Assembly (NCBI GenBank): GCA_905236985.1
Contig: CAJORF010000123.1
Location: 62,001 to 126,000, forward strand
Source: an uncultured Bacteroidaceae bacterium
GTDB lineage: Bacteria > Bacteroidota > Bacteroidia > Bacteroidales > Bacteroidaceae
Direction: 5' to 3'
DNA: 64,000 nt
Shown: positions 9,601 to 17,872 of the stretch, one piece after another
How positions within the stretch are numbered: the stretch's first letter is position 1
How the letters are laid out: every line of letters starts with the position of its first letter
Position numbers and translations under genes: made by a program
The notes under the pieces: generated by a model
Seen by the model: only the letters and a program-made list of their open reading frames with translations
Database searches by the model: none
Told to the model about the DNA's origin: nothing

Positions 9601-9962
9601 GATGGTAGCAGGATGCTCTTCAGCTTCTTGCAATCCTTGAACATTGCCTTGCCGATGATGTCATTATCGGTTGTGTTATCCTCGAAGTAAGCCTCACCGC
9701 CCTTCACGATGTGCGCTTCAGAGAGGTCGAGATCGGTCACCGTGCCTGCCGTGATGAGCTCGCGCAGGTATTTCACGTCGGTGCCGTTGAGCTTTCCCGT
9801 GATCTTGAGTTTGCTGTCGCTGGTGGGGAGTAGGGTAGAGAGCGTGCCTGCCGTCTCGACATTCACTTCACTGTCAGCCTGAAGCTGAACGGGGCAGCTA
9901 CAGATGACAATAGCCAACAATAGCTGTGTTGCTCTTTTAAGAAATAAGTATTTATTTTTCAT
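6612..9962 (-). CDS. Secreted M60-like (enhancin/SslE-type) metalloprotease flanked by LRR_5 blocks
   Basis: An 1116-residue secreted protein. The start at 9962 gives MKNKYLFLKRATQLLLAIVI, a signal peptide; a frame extension to 10004 lacks one. Residues about 30-215 are BspA-type leucine-rich repeats (FKDCKKLKSILLP, GGDAFAYCTSLVKVVIGS). The centre holds the zinc signature HENGH near residue 569 within AHENGHNNQG, as in M60-like peptidases that cut mucin-type glycoproteins. A second leucine-rich block (about 890-1055) closely resembles the first. The tail YDLFGRRV...IYIRGGKKFVTK is a type-IX-secretion-like sorting end. Binding of host glycoprotein followed by cleavage is a reasonable inference; the substrate is unknown. 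It lies 80 bases downstream of the FHA gene. Confidence 0.85.
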   Translation of the reverse strand: MKNKYLFLKRATQLLLAIVICSCPVQLQADSEVNVETAGTLSTLLPTSDSKLKITGKLNGTDVKYLRELITAGTVTDLDLSEAHIVKGGEAYFEDNTTDNDIIGKAMFKDCKKLKSILLPSSVTSILSTAFSSSGLKEIDIPNSVSYLGGDAFAYCTSLVKVVIGSRVSRMDQGVFYSSAVRNAYVKPMSPPNVPAYLFSGSPTVHVYSDALADYKESDWKQFTLRGNLEDTHPKEADPTDVVNNQCATFFEDAACTQLKAEYIAMSDDALTEAFTTAGMPDFMVSIALKLKNDSWAAYEKDFRIHDYNAYSDATYWNNKMKSTGGSYMGNPTGIYSDSPDPIYVFVDDDIPEDATLYIAGCLDNNLITNAKTGTKLKKGLNIVDGLKNALYYILYTADTQSMTKTLDQWPDIKIHIEGGAVNGYYDVARHSDADYKALRNAAKHDLFTIKSQHALFNFKRTTYRTVWPNTIDKSINWFDSLAVWQKDLMGYTHAVYSGERARAPYYLTGGEDIFPTFYNNPCFAIEGTSADAGYANSTPYRTCYNSVECIRNSFDVSRYEMDDWCSAHENGHNNQGAINLEGGTEGSNNLFSNYIRYLDGLVTSVGSPLTSVMDEFARNEPFYFRDVNSQLRMYWQLYLYYHLAQKNTSFYPSLFKALREDPVKLWSTNNNNSGLKFVRKVCEVAQEDLTDFFTAYGFFIPFTNRAIDDYGAHTLTARQSDITRTLSSIQQYAKNRTILFIEDRADYVLTTDFLTTAGNKRRDSDRVGQCGDIGQFTSYLPETTTAGSYTYLQADSLYAMEGEGGVGFIMLDAENKMRYASNACNFCIPSNIGNDFAFFSIDANGTLHEIAKAGEGAAYVNLTKPGTLPDSLSADVISSDVIKLTLSGSINGTDIKCMRQLIADENLASIDMSDVKVTSTGSAFYENYRSIANGIGDHAFHQCKQLIAIRLPKSINRILSNAFSNSGLKEVEIPDNVTSVGGDAFAYCNELTRVIIGSKVKTLSQGVFYNSSVKHVYVKALTPPTVSSYLFSSEPTIHVYASALADYQASAWSEYGTIVGDLDSYEDVVAIDAPAIDAQSATLTATPTYDLFGRRVTTLKPNTIYIRGGKKFVTK

Positions 9963-10042
9963 AGAGATATGCGGTTGAATTAGTTTAAAGGTTCGAGGTT
10001 TCAAGTTTAAGGTTTCTGTTTTTTCTGAGTTAGTCGAAGGAC

Positions 10043-10651
10043 TCAGGGGTGCCGCTCCTCGGCTGTCGTTTCTTCTTCTTCACATCCTGCCGCTCGGAGG
10101 ATCATGGTGGTTGCTCCGATATTGATGATGGCACCGTCATCGATGCGCAAGCGGTCGTTGAAGCGTAGGAAGGTGGTGCCAACGAATGTACCTGTACCGT
10201 CAGTGCTGGCATCGCGAAGCGTGTAGATGAATTGGCCGGCGCGGTTGCGGCTGACGTTGAGTACACAGTGTGTCGTATCGACGCTTGGGTCAACCGTCTC
10301 GATGGGGGTGTTGATGTTGGTGCCGCGAACGTAGCGTCCAACGACGTTATCGCCCATTCGCAACGGCAGTGTCTGCTTGAAGTGGAAGACATTCTCGATG
10401 ACGATGAGTGCGCCGCAGTCCTGTTGGGTCTCGTTGGTGTCGGACAGTCCGTTGAAGATGTCCGCCGCCGCATCTTGTTCCTTCTGTCGTCGTTCCTCCT
10501 TGCGTGTGTTCATGAGTTTCGAGGCTCCGATGCGCACTCCAAACTGGCGGTGACACTCAGGGCACTCGAACACTAAAGTTTGACCTTCGGCGTATTGGGA
10601 CTCGTCGAAGGTCAGGTAATGATCACATTTTGGACATTTTACACGTTTCAT
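10043..10651 (-). CDS. Zinc-ribbon/FHA-domain protein
   Basis: A 202-residue cytoplasmic protein. I start it at 10651 because MKRVKCPKC follows an ATGA overlap with the stop of the upstream gene; an in-frame ATG at 10666 is the alternative. Residues C6, C9, C30 and C33 form a CxxC...CxxC zinc ribbon of the kind seen at the N-terminus of MJ0042-type proteins. After a charged linker, residues about 80-190 resemble a forkhead-associated domain: VGRYVRG, then TTHCVLNVSR, then DASTDGTGTFVG, which match the GR, SxxH and N/D-G core positions of phosphothreonine-binding FHA folds. Partner kinases are not in the window. The overlap says it is translated together with the HU/SPOR protein. Confidence 0.8.
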   Translation of the reverse strand: MKRVKCPKCDHYLTFDESQYAEGQTLVFECPECHRQFGVRIGASKLMNTRKEERRQKEQDAAADIFNGLSDTNETQQDCGALIVIENVFHFKQTLPLRMGDNVVGRYVRGTNINTPIETVDPSVDTTHCVLNVSRNRAGQFIYTLRDASTDGTGTFVGTTFLRFNDRLRIDDGAIINIGATTMILRAAGCEEEETTAEERHP

Positions 10652-11604
10652 AGTTTCATGACCCATGCTTGGGCATACTCACCTCCGAGCAGGTGCATCT
10701 CGTGAGCGAGCTCGGTGGCTTCGGCCTCCGATGTCATGCCGTCCACGATGACGCGGAGCATCTTTCCGTTGTCATGGATGCGCGCTGAGGCGTAGCCCGC
10801 TGCTTGTAGGCGGCTGACGAAAGCCTCGCCGTTCTTGCGCGACACGCTGCTGGCCAGCACGACACAGTAGTTGTCTGTAGCAGGTGCGGTGATGGGAAGC
10901 GTCTCTTCCACCGTCTGCTCCTCGACGGGAGCTTCGATGGGGGCGACAGGCTCGGACTTTGGTTCTGCCTTGGGCGTTATCGTCAGGACGGAAGCCTGCT
11001 GTTCAGAAATCTCGTTGACATGGAAGGGGGTGCTGAAGAGCACGCAGAGGACAATGATGGCAGCCGCAGTAGCTACGGTGCGCAGCGTGCGACGGCTGAT
11101 GCGGATAGTGATGTCGTCGTGGCGACGGATATGGCGGATACGGGCCGTCTGCTGGAGTGTGGTGTGCGATGCGGCAGGCTGTGCAGTCAGACGCGGCATA
11201 GAAAAGACATCGAGACCATAGTAGCGGGGCGTGGTGACACCAGCCTGGCAAGAGGAGAAGGCCAGCACGCCGTCTTCATCTTGTGTGAAGACACCGATAG
11301 AGCCGAAATCCACCTGGCTGTCAGCCAGCAACTGTTGGCGAAGGTCGAGCACCATAGCCTGTACGGCACGCTTGGCATCAGCTATGCTGCACTGACGCTC
11401 ATCGCGTAGGGCACCGACAAGAAGGTTGTCATCCTGCACCACGTCGGGATTGAAGCGCACAAGTCTCGAAGGCGGGAAAAAGAGGTCTTCCTGCTCGGAA
11501 TGACTGGCCGCACTGTCACGCACTACAAACGCTCCAAAATGAGGCACTACGACGCAGTCATGGTAAAGTAAAAGTCGTTCTATATGTAAGGATAGTTCTT
11601 TCAT
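10648..11604 (-). CDS. HU-like domain/SPOR domain membrane protein
   Basis: A 318-residue protein starting MKELSLHIERLLLYHDCVVV. The N-terminal 135 residues, with VPHFGAFVV and VDFGSIGVFTQDEDG, resemble the paired HU-CCDC81-type domains found in Bacteroidetes. A single membrane segment (TVATAAAIIVLCVLFSTPF, about residues 180-200) follows a basic stretch, then a linker rich in P and E, then a C-terminal SPOR domain (NYCVVLASSVSR... to the end), which in other proteins binds denuded glycan strands at the division septum. The layout suggests DNA or a protein partner inside and peptidoglycan outside. The next gene overlaps by ATGA. A TATCTTTG box lies only 6 bases before the start codon. Confidence 0.8.
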   Translation of the reverse strand: MKELSLHIERLLLYHDCVVVPHFGAFVVRDSAASHSEQEDLFFPPSRLVRFNPDVVQDDNLLVGALRDERQCSIADAKRAVQAMVLDLRQQLLADSQVDFGSIGVFTQDEDGVLAFSSCQAGVTTPRYYGLDVFSMPRLTAQPAASHTTLQQTARIRHIRRHDDITIRISRRTLRTVATAAAIIVLCVLFSTPFHVNEISEQQASVLTITPKAEPKSEPVAPIEAPVEEQTVEETLPITAPATDNYCVVLASSVSRKNGEAFVSRLQAAGYASARIHDNGKMLRVIVDGMTSEAEATELAHEMHLLGGEYAQAWVMKL

Positions 11605-11610
11605 CGGGCA

Positions 11611-11618
11611 CAAAGATA
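11611..11618 (-). promoter_or_regulatory. Possible -7 box directly before the HU/SPOR start
   Basis: TATCTTTG on the minus strand ends 6 bases before the ATG at 11604, so transcription would begin at or next to the start codon. No clear -33 TTTG is seen at the right spacing, so this is a weak call. Confidence 0.35.
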
Positions 11619-11678
11619 TGGCTTTCTCTTGAAATTACCTCGATTTTTTAGAAAAAATATGCTAAAAATCGAAATTCT

Positions 11679-11709
11679 TTTGTCACGTCACACTTTATGT
11701 TTAAATTTG
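11679..11709 (+). promoter_or_regulatory. Bacteroidetes-type promoter for addAB
   Basis: TTTG at 11679-11682 and TAAATTTG at 11702-11709 are separated by 19 bases, matching both boxes of the consensus. The helicase start codon is 25 bases downstream. Confidence 0.7.
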
Positions 11710-11734
11710 CATCGAAATCGATTCATTTACCCTT

Positions 11735-14700
11735 ATGTCCATATTAAAGGTTTACAAAGCATCGGCTGGTGCGGGTAAGACGTTCCGCTTGGCGGTGGAA
11801 TACATGAAGCTGTTAGTGGAGGCTCGTGAGGGCGGTGAATATGCGCGCATCCTCGCTGTGACGTTCACCAACAAGGCCACGACGGAGATGAAGGATCGCA
11901 TCATCAGTCAGCTCTATGGAATCGGTAAGAGTCTGGTTGACAGCCAACCGTATTACTTTGCGCTGTGCGATGCCTTGCGTGAGGATGGCTTCACGGATCT
12001 CAGCGAGACGGAGATTCGTCGCCGCTGCCTGCAAGCCCTGCGTCAGATCCTGCATGACTACAACCGCTTCCGTGTCCAGACCATCGATGCCTTCTTCCAG
12101 ACGGTGCTTCGAGGGATGGCGCATGAGTTGGGCCTCTCTGCCAACCTGCAGGTGGAGATTAGTGATACCGAGGTGCTTTCCGAAGCTGTAGATCGCATCG
12201 TGGATCGCCTGCAGGACGAGCCCGTGCTCTTGGAATGGATCTACAGTCTTGTGCGCGATCAGATCGAGAACAACCAGCGCTGGGACATCACGAACAAGGT
12301 GAAATCTTTCGCGCGAGTACTCTTCAATGAGGACTATCTCATCTACGGCGACCAGCTGCGTGAGGTGCTGCACAATGAAGAAGTCTTCCGTCGCATCCTC
12401 GGCGAGATTGGGCAGCGGCGCAGTGATGCTGTGCCAGTGGCCATTGCCCTTGGACAACAGCTCGAACAAGTGGCTGTTGATGAGGGTGTTTCCTTCACGG
12501 ACTTCTCCAACGGTGGCGACCTCAACACCCTCGTAGCCAAGCTGAAGGCGGGCATGATGAACATCGAGATAGGCACCCGTTTGCGGAAGTGGATCGAGGA
12601 TAGCGACAGCCTCGTCAGGAAAGCCGACCAGAAACGTCGCCCCGACCTGCTTGTCAGCGCACGACGGGTGAGCGATGTGCTTCAACACGTGGTTGAGGGC
12701 TACTTGCGATGCCAGTACGACTACAACAGCGCGCAGCTGGTGCTCTCCCATATCAAGTCGCTGCGCCTCCTGGGCGTCATCGACGATGAGGTGACGCAGA
12801 TCAACGCCGAGACTTCTCGCTACCTTCTGGCCAAGACCCCGATTCTCCTCAACCGAATGGTTGGCGACAGCGATGCGCCCTTCATCTTCGAGAAGATAGG
12901 CGCACAGCTCTCTCATGTGATGATTGACGAGTTTCAGGACACATCGGGCCTCCAATGGAAGAACTTCCGTGCCCTCCTCTTGGAGAACAGTGCCAAGGGC
13001 GGTCGCAACCTCATCGTGGGCGATGTCAAGCAGAGCATCTACCGCTGGCGCGGCGGCGATTGGCGCGTGCTGGGAAATATAGAGCATCAATTCATTCCGA
13101 CACCCGATATCCGCGAGCTACGCGAGAACCGCCGCAGTATGAGTCGTGTGGTGACCTTCAACAACAGCTTCTTCACCGAAGCCTATCAAACCATGGATGC
13201 CGCAGCACTGGAGAACACATCGATGCTCGACGAAACCTTCTCCTTCGCCTCGGCCTATTCCGATGTGGAACAGCTGCTGCCTGAGGGAACGCCCGAGGGT
13301 GGCTATGTCCGTGTGAAGGTCATCGACACCGACGTGCTGAAGCGACGCGAGCAGTGGGAACCGCAGATCATCGATGACCTCATGGAGCAGATCCGCCAGC
13401 TGCATGCGAGTGGACTGCCCTATCAGAAGATGGCGATTCTCGTCCGCTCCAATGGTGAGGCTCAACCCATTATCGATGCCTTTGCCCGTCAGCCTGATAT
13501 GCCTTCCATCGTCAGCGACGAGGCTTTCCTCTTCGCGTCCAGTCCTGCCATCAAGGCGCTGATTGCCGCCTTGAGCGTGCTCGACAACAGTGATGATGCC
13601 CTTTCGTCCTTCTACCTCCGTCAGCTCGGAGCGGCTGACATCATCGCAGACAAGGCCCTGCGTTCGCTGCCCCTTTACGAACTCTTGGAGGAGCTATGCC
13701 GACGCCTGCACCTCGACCGTATGCCCCGTCAGGAAGCTTACCTCTTCGGTTTCTTCGATGCCGTTGTGGATTATATACATTCTAATCCTACTGACATCCA
13801 TTCCTTCCTGGCCTACTGGGACGAGACGCTCTCGCGCAAGAGCATTGCGGCTGGTAAGGTCGATGGCATTCGCGTTCTCACCATCCACAAGTCCAAGGGA
13901 CTGGAGTTCCACACTGTGTTCATGCCTTTCTGTGCGTGGGACTTCGACCGCGACCGCTGGTCGGATCTGGTGTGGTGCCGCCCGACCGAACCGCCTTATT
14001 CCGAGCTGCACTTGGTGCCTGTTACCCCTTCGACGGCTATGGCTCGCTCCACATTCTCAAAGGATTACATCCTCGAGCACCTGCTCTCGCGCTTGGATGA
14101 GCTCAACTCGTTGTACGTCGGCTTCACGCGTGCGCGTGCAAACTTATTTATTTGGGCTCCTGGGAAGACCAAGAAGACTTCGAAGCCCCTTGCCACGGTG
14201 GGCGATCTCGTCGCTGCCATTGTAGTCGAGGACTACACTGTCGGCGCACCCGTGGTAACCACCGACGCAAGCCGCAGGAGCGACAACCGCTTGGTGCCGG
14301 ACGCCGAGCCTTTGGATGTCGCAATGTCCAGTTTCCCGCTCACTGCCACCTTCCGTCAGAGCAACCGCTCACAGCAGTTCCTCAGTGCTCAGGCCGACAT
14401 CGACGAGATCGCCATGAGCGAGCAGTCGCGCCAACAGCAGTACATCGAGACGGGTAAGCTCCTCCATAGCGTGCTCCAGCAGATCCGCACGGCGACTGAC
14501 TTGCCCCGCGTGCTCGATACGTTGGAGCAGGAGGGCGTCATCTCGCGCTACGCCGCTGACGGCACATACGTCTCCGTACAGCGCAGCGAGCTCCAGCGAC
14601 TGCTTGAGCGCGGATTGCGGAACTCGCGCGTGGCCGACTGGTTCACCGATGCGTGGACGGTTTTCAATGAATGTTCCATCGTCCGCCTCTCGCCCGCCGA

Positions 14701-14977
14701 CGGTCAACCACAGACGCTGCGTCCCGACCGCGTGATGCTGTCGGCTGATGCGCGTCGTGTCGTGGTGGTTGATTTCAAATTTGGCAAGCCCCACGAAGAC
14801 TATGACCGTCAGGTGAAAACATACATGGAACTCATGAAGCAGCTGTACCCCTCGGCGGCTGTCGAAGGCTATCTCTGGTACGTCTATACTGGTCACGTTC
14901 ATCCAGTAGGTGCTAACCGCAAATCCCTCCGCAGCGAACTCGTTCCCGATCCGTCGCAGCTGACCCTCGATTTCTAA
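11735..14977 (+). CDS. addA: AddA-like UvrD/Rep-family helicase-nuclease
   Basis: A 1080-residue protein of the AddA/RecB type that unwinds and trims DNA ends for RecA-dependent repair. Superfamily 1 helicase motifs are visible in order: Walker A KASAGAGKTF (about 8-17), DEFQDTSGLQW (about 397), GDVKQSIYRWRGGDW (about 430), HKSKGLEFHTVF (about 718) and LYVGFTRAR (about 790). The C-terminal VVVVDFKFG (about 1010) carries the D and K of a PD-(D/E)XK nuclease. The AddB-type gene begins 31 bases downstream. A short LPEGTPEGG segment at bases 13277-13303 resembles the PEGSP repeat found in two other genes here. The gene symbol is by family; Bacteroidetes members are often annotated simply as UvrD helicases. 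Confidence 0.88.
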   Translation: MSILKVYKASAGAGKTFRLAVEYMKLLVEAREGGEYARILAVTFTNKATTEMKDRIISQLYGIGKSLVDSQPYYFALCDALREDGFTDLSETEIRRRCLQALRQILHDYNRFRVQTIDAFFQTVLRGMAHELGLSANLQVEISDTEVLSEAVDRIVDRLQDEPVLLEWIYSLVRDQIENNQRWDITNKVKSFARVLFNEDYLIYGDQLREVLHNEEVFRRILGEIGQRRSDAVPVAIALGQQLEQVAVDEGVSFTDFSNGGDLNTLVAKLKAGMMNIEIGTRLRKWIEDSDSLVRKADQKRRPDLLVSARRVSDVLQHVVEGYLRCQYDYNSAQLVLSHIKSLRLLGVIDDEVTQINAETSRYLLAKTPILLNRMVGDSDAPFIFEKIGAQLSHVMIDEFQDTSGLQWKNFRALLLENSAKGGRNLIVGDVKQSIYRWRGGDWRVLGNIEHQFIPTPDIRELRENRRSMSRVVTFNNSFFTEAYQTMDAAALENTSMLDETFSFASAYSDVEQLLPEGTPEGGYVRVKVIDTDVLKRREQWEPQIIDDLMEQIRQLHASGLPYQKMAILVRSNGEAQPIIDAFARQPDMPSIVSDEAFLFASSPAIKALIAALSVLDNSDDALSSFYLRQLGAADIIADKALRSLPLYELLEELCRRLHLDRMPRQEAYLFGFFDAVVDYIHSNPTDIHSFLAYWDETLSRKSIAAGKVDGIRVLTIHKSKGLEFHTVFMPFCAWDFDRDRWSDLVWCRPTEPPYSELHLVPVTPSTAMARSTFSKDYILEHLLSRLDELNSLYVGFTRARANLFIWAPGKTKKTSKPLATVGDLVAAIVVEDYTVGAPVVTTDASRRSDNRLVPDAEPLDVAMSSFPLTATFRQSNRSQQFLSAQADIDEIAMSEQSRQQQYIETGKLLHSVLQQIRTATDLPRVLDTLEQEGVISRYAADGTYVSVQRSELQRLLERGLRNSRVADWFTDAWTVFNECSIVRLSPADGQPQTLRPDRVMLSADARRVVVVDFKFGKPHEDYDRQVKTYMELMKQLYPSAAVEGYLWYVYTGHVHPVGANRKSLRSELVPDPSQLTLDF

Positions 14978-15008
14978 AACATGATCCGAACTCCGAAGCC
15001 TCACGTCA

Positions 15009-17861
15009 ATGAATACTTTTCTACAGCTCGTAGCAGAGAGCCTCTTGCAGCGATACGGTGCTAACCTGAGCCGCCTCACCGTAGTCTTCCCAGGCAAGCG
15101 TGCCGGTCTGTTCCTCGATCAAGCCTTGGCTCAGATCTCGCCCACGCCTGTCTGGTCGCCGCGTTACACGACCATCGGCGACCTCTTCCATCACGCCTCC
15201 GCCTTCACTCCCTGCGACTCGGTGGAAGCCGTCTGCCGCCTGCACCGTGTCTATGCTCAGCACGTCGAGGAGGCGCAGTCGCTGGATCAGTTCTACGGTT
15301 GGGGTGAAATCCTCCTTGCTGACTTCGATGATGTGGATAAACACTTGGCCGATGCCCACCGTCTCTTTGCCAACATCCGCGATATCAAGGAGCTGGAGGA
15401 CAACTCTTTCCTCACACCGGAGCAGGTGGAGGCCCTGCGCTCGTTCTTCAAGGATTTCACCCTCGAGGACAACACGCTTCTCAAGGAACGCTTCCTTCGC
15501 CTGTGGAATCAAATGGCGGCTATCTATGATGACCTCAATGCGTCTATGCGTCGTGACGGCTTGCTCTACGAAGGAGCCTTGCAGCGCGATGTGGTCACTC
15601 ACCTCGATGAGGCTTCCTTCACTGACTCGACCTACGTCTTCGTGGGGTTCAACGTCCTCAATGCCGTTGAGCAAAAGCTCTTCGACCATTTGCAGCATTG
15701 CGGCCAGGTGCTCTTCTTCTGGGATTACGACGAGGCTTACACCGCCTCGCACGAGGGCATCCATCACGAGGCGGGCTATTTCATCCGCCACAACCTGCAG
15801 CGTTATGGCAATGAACTCTCGCCCGAGCATTTCTGCAACCTGCGAAAGCCCAAGCAGATCTCTATTGTGTCTGCTTCGAGCGAGAATGTGCAGGCACGTT
15901 ACTTGCCTCAGTGGATTGCGCACAACAAGACCGAGCAGGAGAACCGCACGGCGGTGGTGCTCTGCAACGAACAACTGCTGCAACCTGTCCTTCATTCCAT
16001 CCCGCCGACCGTCAAGGCACTGAACGTCACAATGGGCTATCCGCTCACCGAAACGCCCGTCAGTAGTTTCGTCAGCGTGCTGCTCTCATTGCAGACCGAC
16101 GGCTATGATGCCGTACACCGTCGCTTCCGCACTACGGCACTTCGGACTGTTGCCGCTCATCCGTTTGCCACGCTCATCGATGAAAGCCTATGGAAGACGA
16201 AGGCCGCTGGCGGCAGGGAACTGCTCTGTTACCTCACCGCCATTCTCTCGGAACTCGGTAAGGCACTGGCTGCACAGCAGGCAGAAAGCGACGAAGCCAC
16301 GGCTCCCGCGGACAATCATGCCCTGATGCTCACCCTCTATGCCGAAGCGGTCTTCATCGCCTACACGCGCATCAACCGCCTCGTCAGCCTGATGTCGGGC
16401 GACGAGCCCCTCTTGCAGGTCAACGAGCGAACACTCCGCCGATTGGTCAACGATGTCCTTCGTTCCCAGACGATACCCTTCCACGGCGAACCTGCCATAG
16501 GCTTGCAGGTGATGGGTGTGCTGGAGACGCGCGCCTTGGACTTCCAGCACCTGCTGATGCTGAGCGTGGGCGAGGGCTTCCTACCCAAGAGCGTCGCCGA
16601 GACCAGCTTCATCCCCTACCATCTCAAGGAGGCGTTCGGCCTCACGACGCTCCGTCATCAGATCGCCGTCTATGCCTACTACTTCTATCGCCTCATCCAG
16701 CGTGCCGAGCGCGTCACCTTCGTCTATAACACCAGCAACAGCGGCGTGCGGCAGAATGAGATTTCTCGTTTCCTGCGCCAGTTGCAGGCCGAGACGGATT
16801 TTCCCATCGAGCAAATTCAGTTGCAGACCGCAGGTGATGTTCTGCCCACACGACCTATCATCAAGGACAAGACACCCGAGGTGATGCAGCGACTGGCGCA
16901 GCTCTTCGACACCACGGGGATGACGCTCAAGGAGAAGTGGCGTCATCTGCTCACGCCCTCCGCGCTGAAGTACTACACCGCCTGTCCCTTGCAGTTCTAC
17001 TACCGCTTCATCGAGGGCTTGAAGGTCGATACGAGCGACGAGGACGATTTTGATGTCATACAGTTCGGTAACGTCTTCCACCGTGCCGCCGAGTTGATGT
17101 ACCTCGACCTCACCTCCAAGGGCGAAACTGTGCGCCAGCAGGACATCGACAATCTTCTGGAGATGGGCGGACAACGCTTGGAAAACTTTGTCAGTCAGGC
17201 TTTTCGGGAGAAGGTTTTCAAGGAATGCGAAGAGGAGTACACGGGCATCCTCCTCATTGCGCGCCGTGTGCTGAATGTCTATCTGACACAGCTCCTGCGC
17301 TACGACCGTCGCATAGCTCCCATCCGCATCCTCGGGCTCGAAAAGCGTCACTCGGTTCCTTTCAAGGTGAGGTCGGAGGGACGTGAAGTGGAACTGGAGG
17401 TGGGAGGCATCATCGACCGCCTGGATCAGGTCAGCGACCCCGCCTCACCCGACGGCGTGCAGGTGCGCGTACTGGACTACAAGACAGGTGGAATGCCAAA
17501 TCCCGTGGGCGATGTGGAACGTCTGTTCAGTGAGACGATGCAAAACGAACAGTACATCTTCCAGACGATGCTCTACGCCCTCGTCATAGAGGAGCGCATG
17601 CATCAGACCGTCGCGCCCTGTCTCTTCTACACGCATCGTTCGGGCAGCGACGACTATTCGCCGCTCATCCGTTTGGCTGGTAAGGAGGTGCGTAACATCG
17701 GTGATGCCATCGCCGAGGGACGCGAGCCGCTGAAGGTGGAGTTCCGCCGTCGCCTGCAAGAACTTCTCGACGAGATCTTCGATGCAGAACGACCTTTTGT
17801 GCAGACGCAGAACACCAAGGCTTGCAAGCTTTGCAACTACAATATGCTCTGTGGACGCTAA
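15009..17861 (+). CDS. addB: AddB-like PD-(D/E)XK nuclease/inactivated helicase subunit
   Basis: A 950-residue partner of the preceding helicase. The N-terminal two thirds has a UvrD-like layout with the degenerate P-loop VFPGKRAGLFLDQAL. The C-terminal nuclease domain shows FGNVFHRAAELMY (about 685), a VGGIIDRLDQ segment and RVLDYKTGG (about 820), giving the catalytic D and DxK. Four cysteines arranged as one in ACPLQFYY (about 657) and three in CKLCNYNMLC (about 939-948) match the iron-sulphur cluster that staples AddB-type nuclease domains. Tight spacing with addA supports one heterodimeric repair enzyme. The gene ends 12 bases before the convergent lysozyme gene. Confidence 0.88.
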   Translation: MNTFLQLVAESLLQRYGANLSRLTVVFPGKRAGLFLDQALAQISPTPVWSPRYTTIGDLFHHASAFTPCDSVEAVCRLHRVYAQHVEEAQSLDQFYGWGEILLADFDDVDKHLADAHRLFANIRDIKELEDNSFLTPEQVEALRSFFKDFTLEDNTLLKERFLRLWNQMAAIYDDLNASMRRDGLLYEGALQRDVVTHLDEASFTDSTYVFVGFNVLNAVEQKLFDHLQHCGQVLFFWDYDEAYTASHEGIHHEAGYFIRHNLQRYGNELSPEHFCNLRKPKQISIVSASSENVQARYLPQWIAHNKTEQENRTAVVLCNEQLLQPVLHSIPPTVKALNVTMGYPLTETPVSSFVSVLLSLQTDGYDAVHRRFRTTALRTVAAHPFATLIDESLWKTKAAGGRELLCYLTAILSELGKALAAQQAESDEATAPADNHALMLTLYAEAVFIAYTRINRLVSLMSGDEPLLQVNERTLRRLVNDVLRSQTIPFHGEPAIGLQVMGVLETRALDFQHLLMLSVGEGFLPKSVAETSFIPYHLKEAFGLTTLRHQIAVYAYYFYRLIQRAERVTFVYNTSNSGVRQNEISRFLRQLQAETDFPIEQIQLQTAGDVLPTRPIIKDKTPEVMQRLAQLFDTTGMTLKEKWRHLLTPSALKYYTACPLQFYYRFIEGLKVDTSDEDDFDVIQFGNVFHRAAELMYLDLTSKGETVRQQDIDNLLEMGGQRLENFVSQAFREKVFKECEEEYTGILLIARRVLNVYLTQLLRYDRRIAPIRILGLEKRHSVPFKVRSEGREVELEVGGIIDRLDQVSDPASPDGVQVRVLDYKTGGMPNPVGDVERLFSETMQNEQYIFQTMLYALVIEERMHQTVAPCLFYTHRSGSDDYSPLIRLAGKEVRNIGDAIAEGREPLKVEFRRRLQELLDEIFDAERPFVQTQNTKACKLCNYNMLCGR

Positions 17862-17872
17862 CCGCGCGAATG

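Noticed and set aside
11813..13090. 425-residue minus-strand frame opposite addA
   Set aside because: Lies wholly within the helicase gene and shows no domain; histidine- and leucine-rich shadow.
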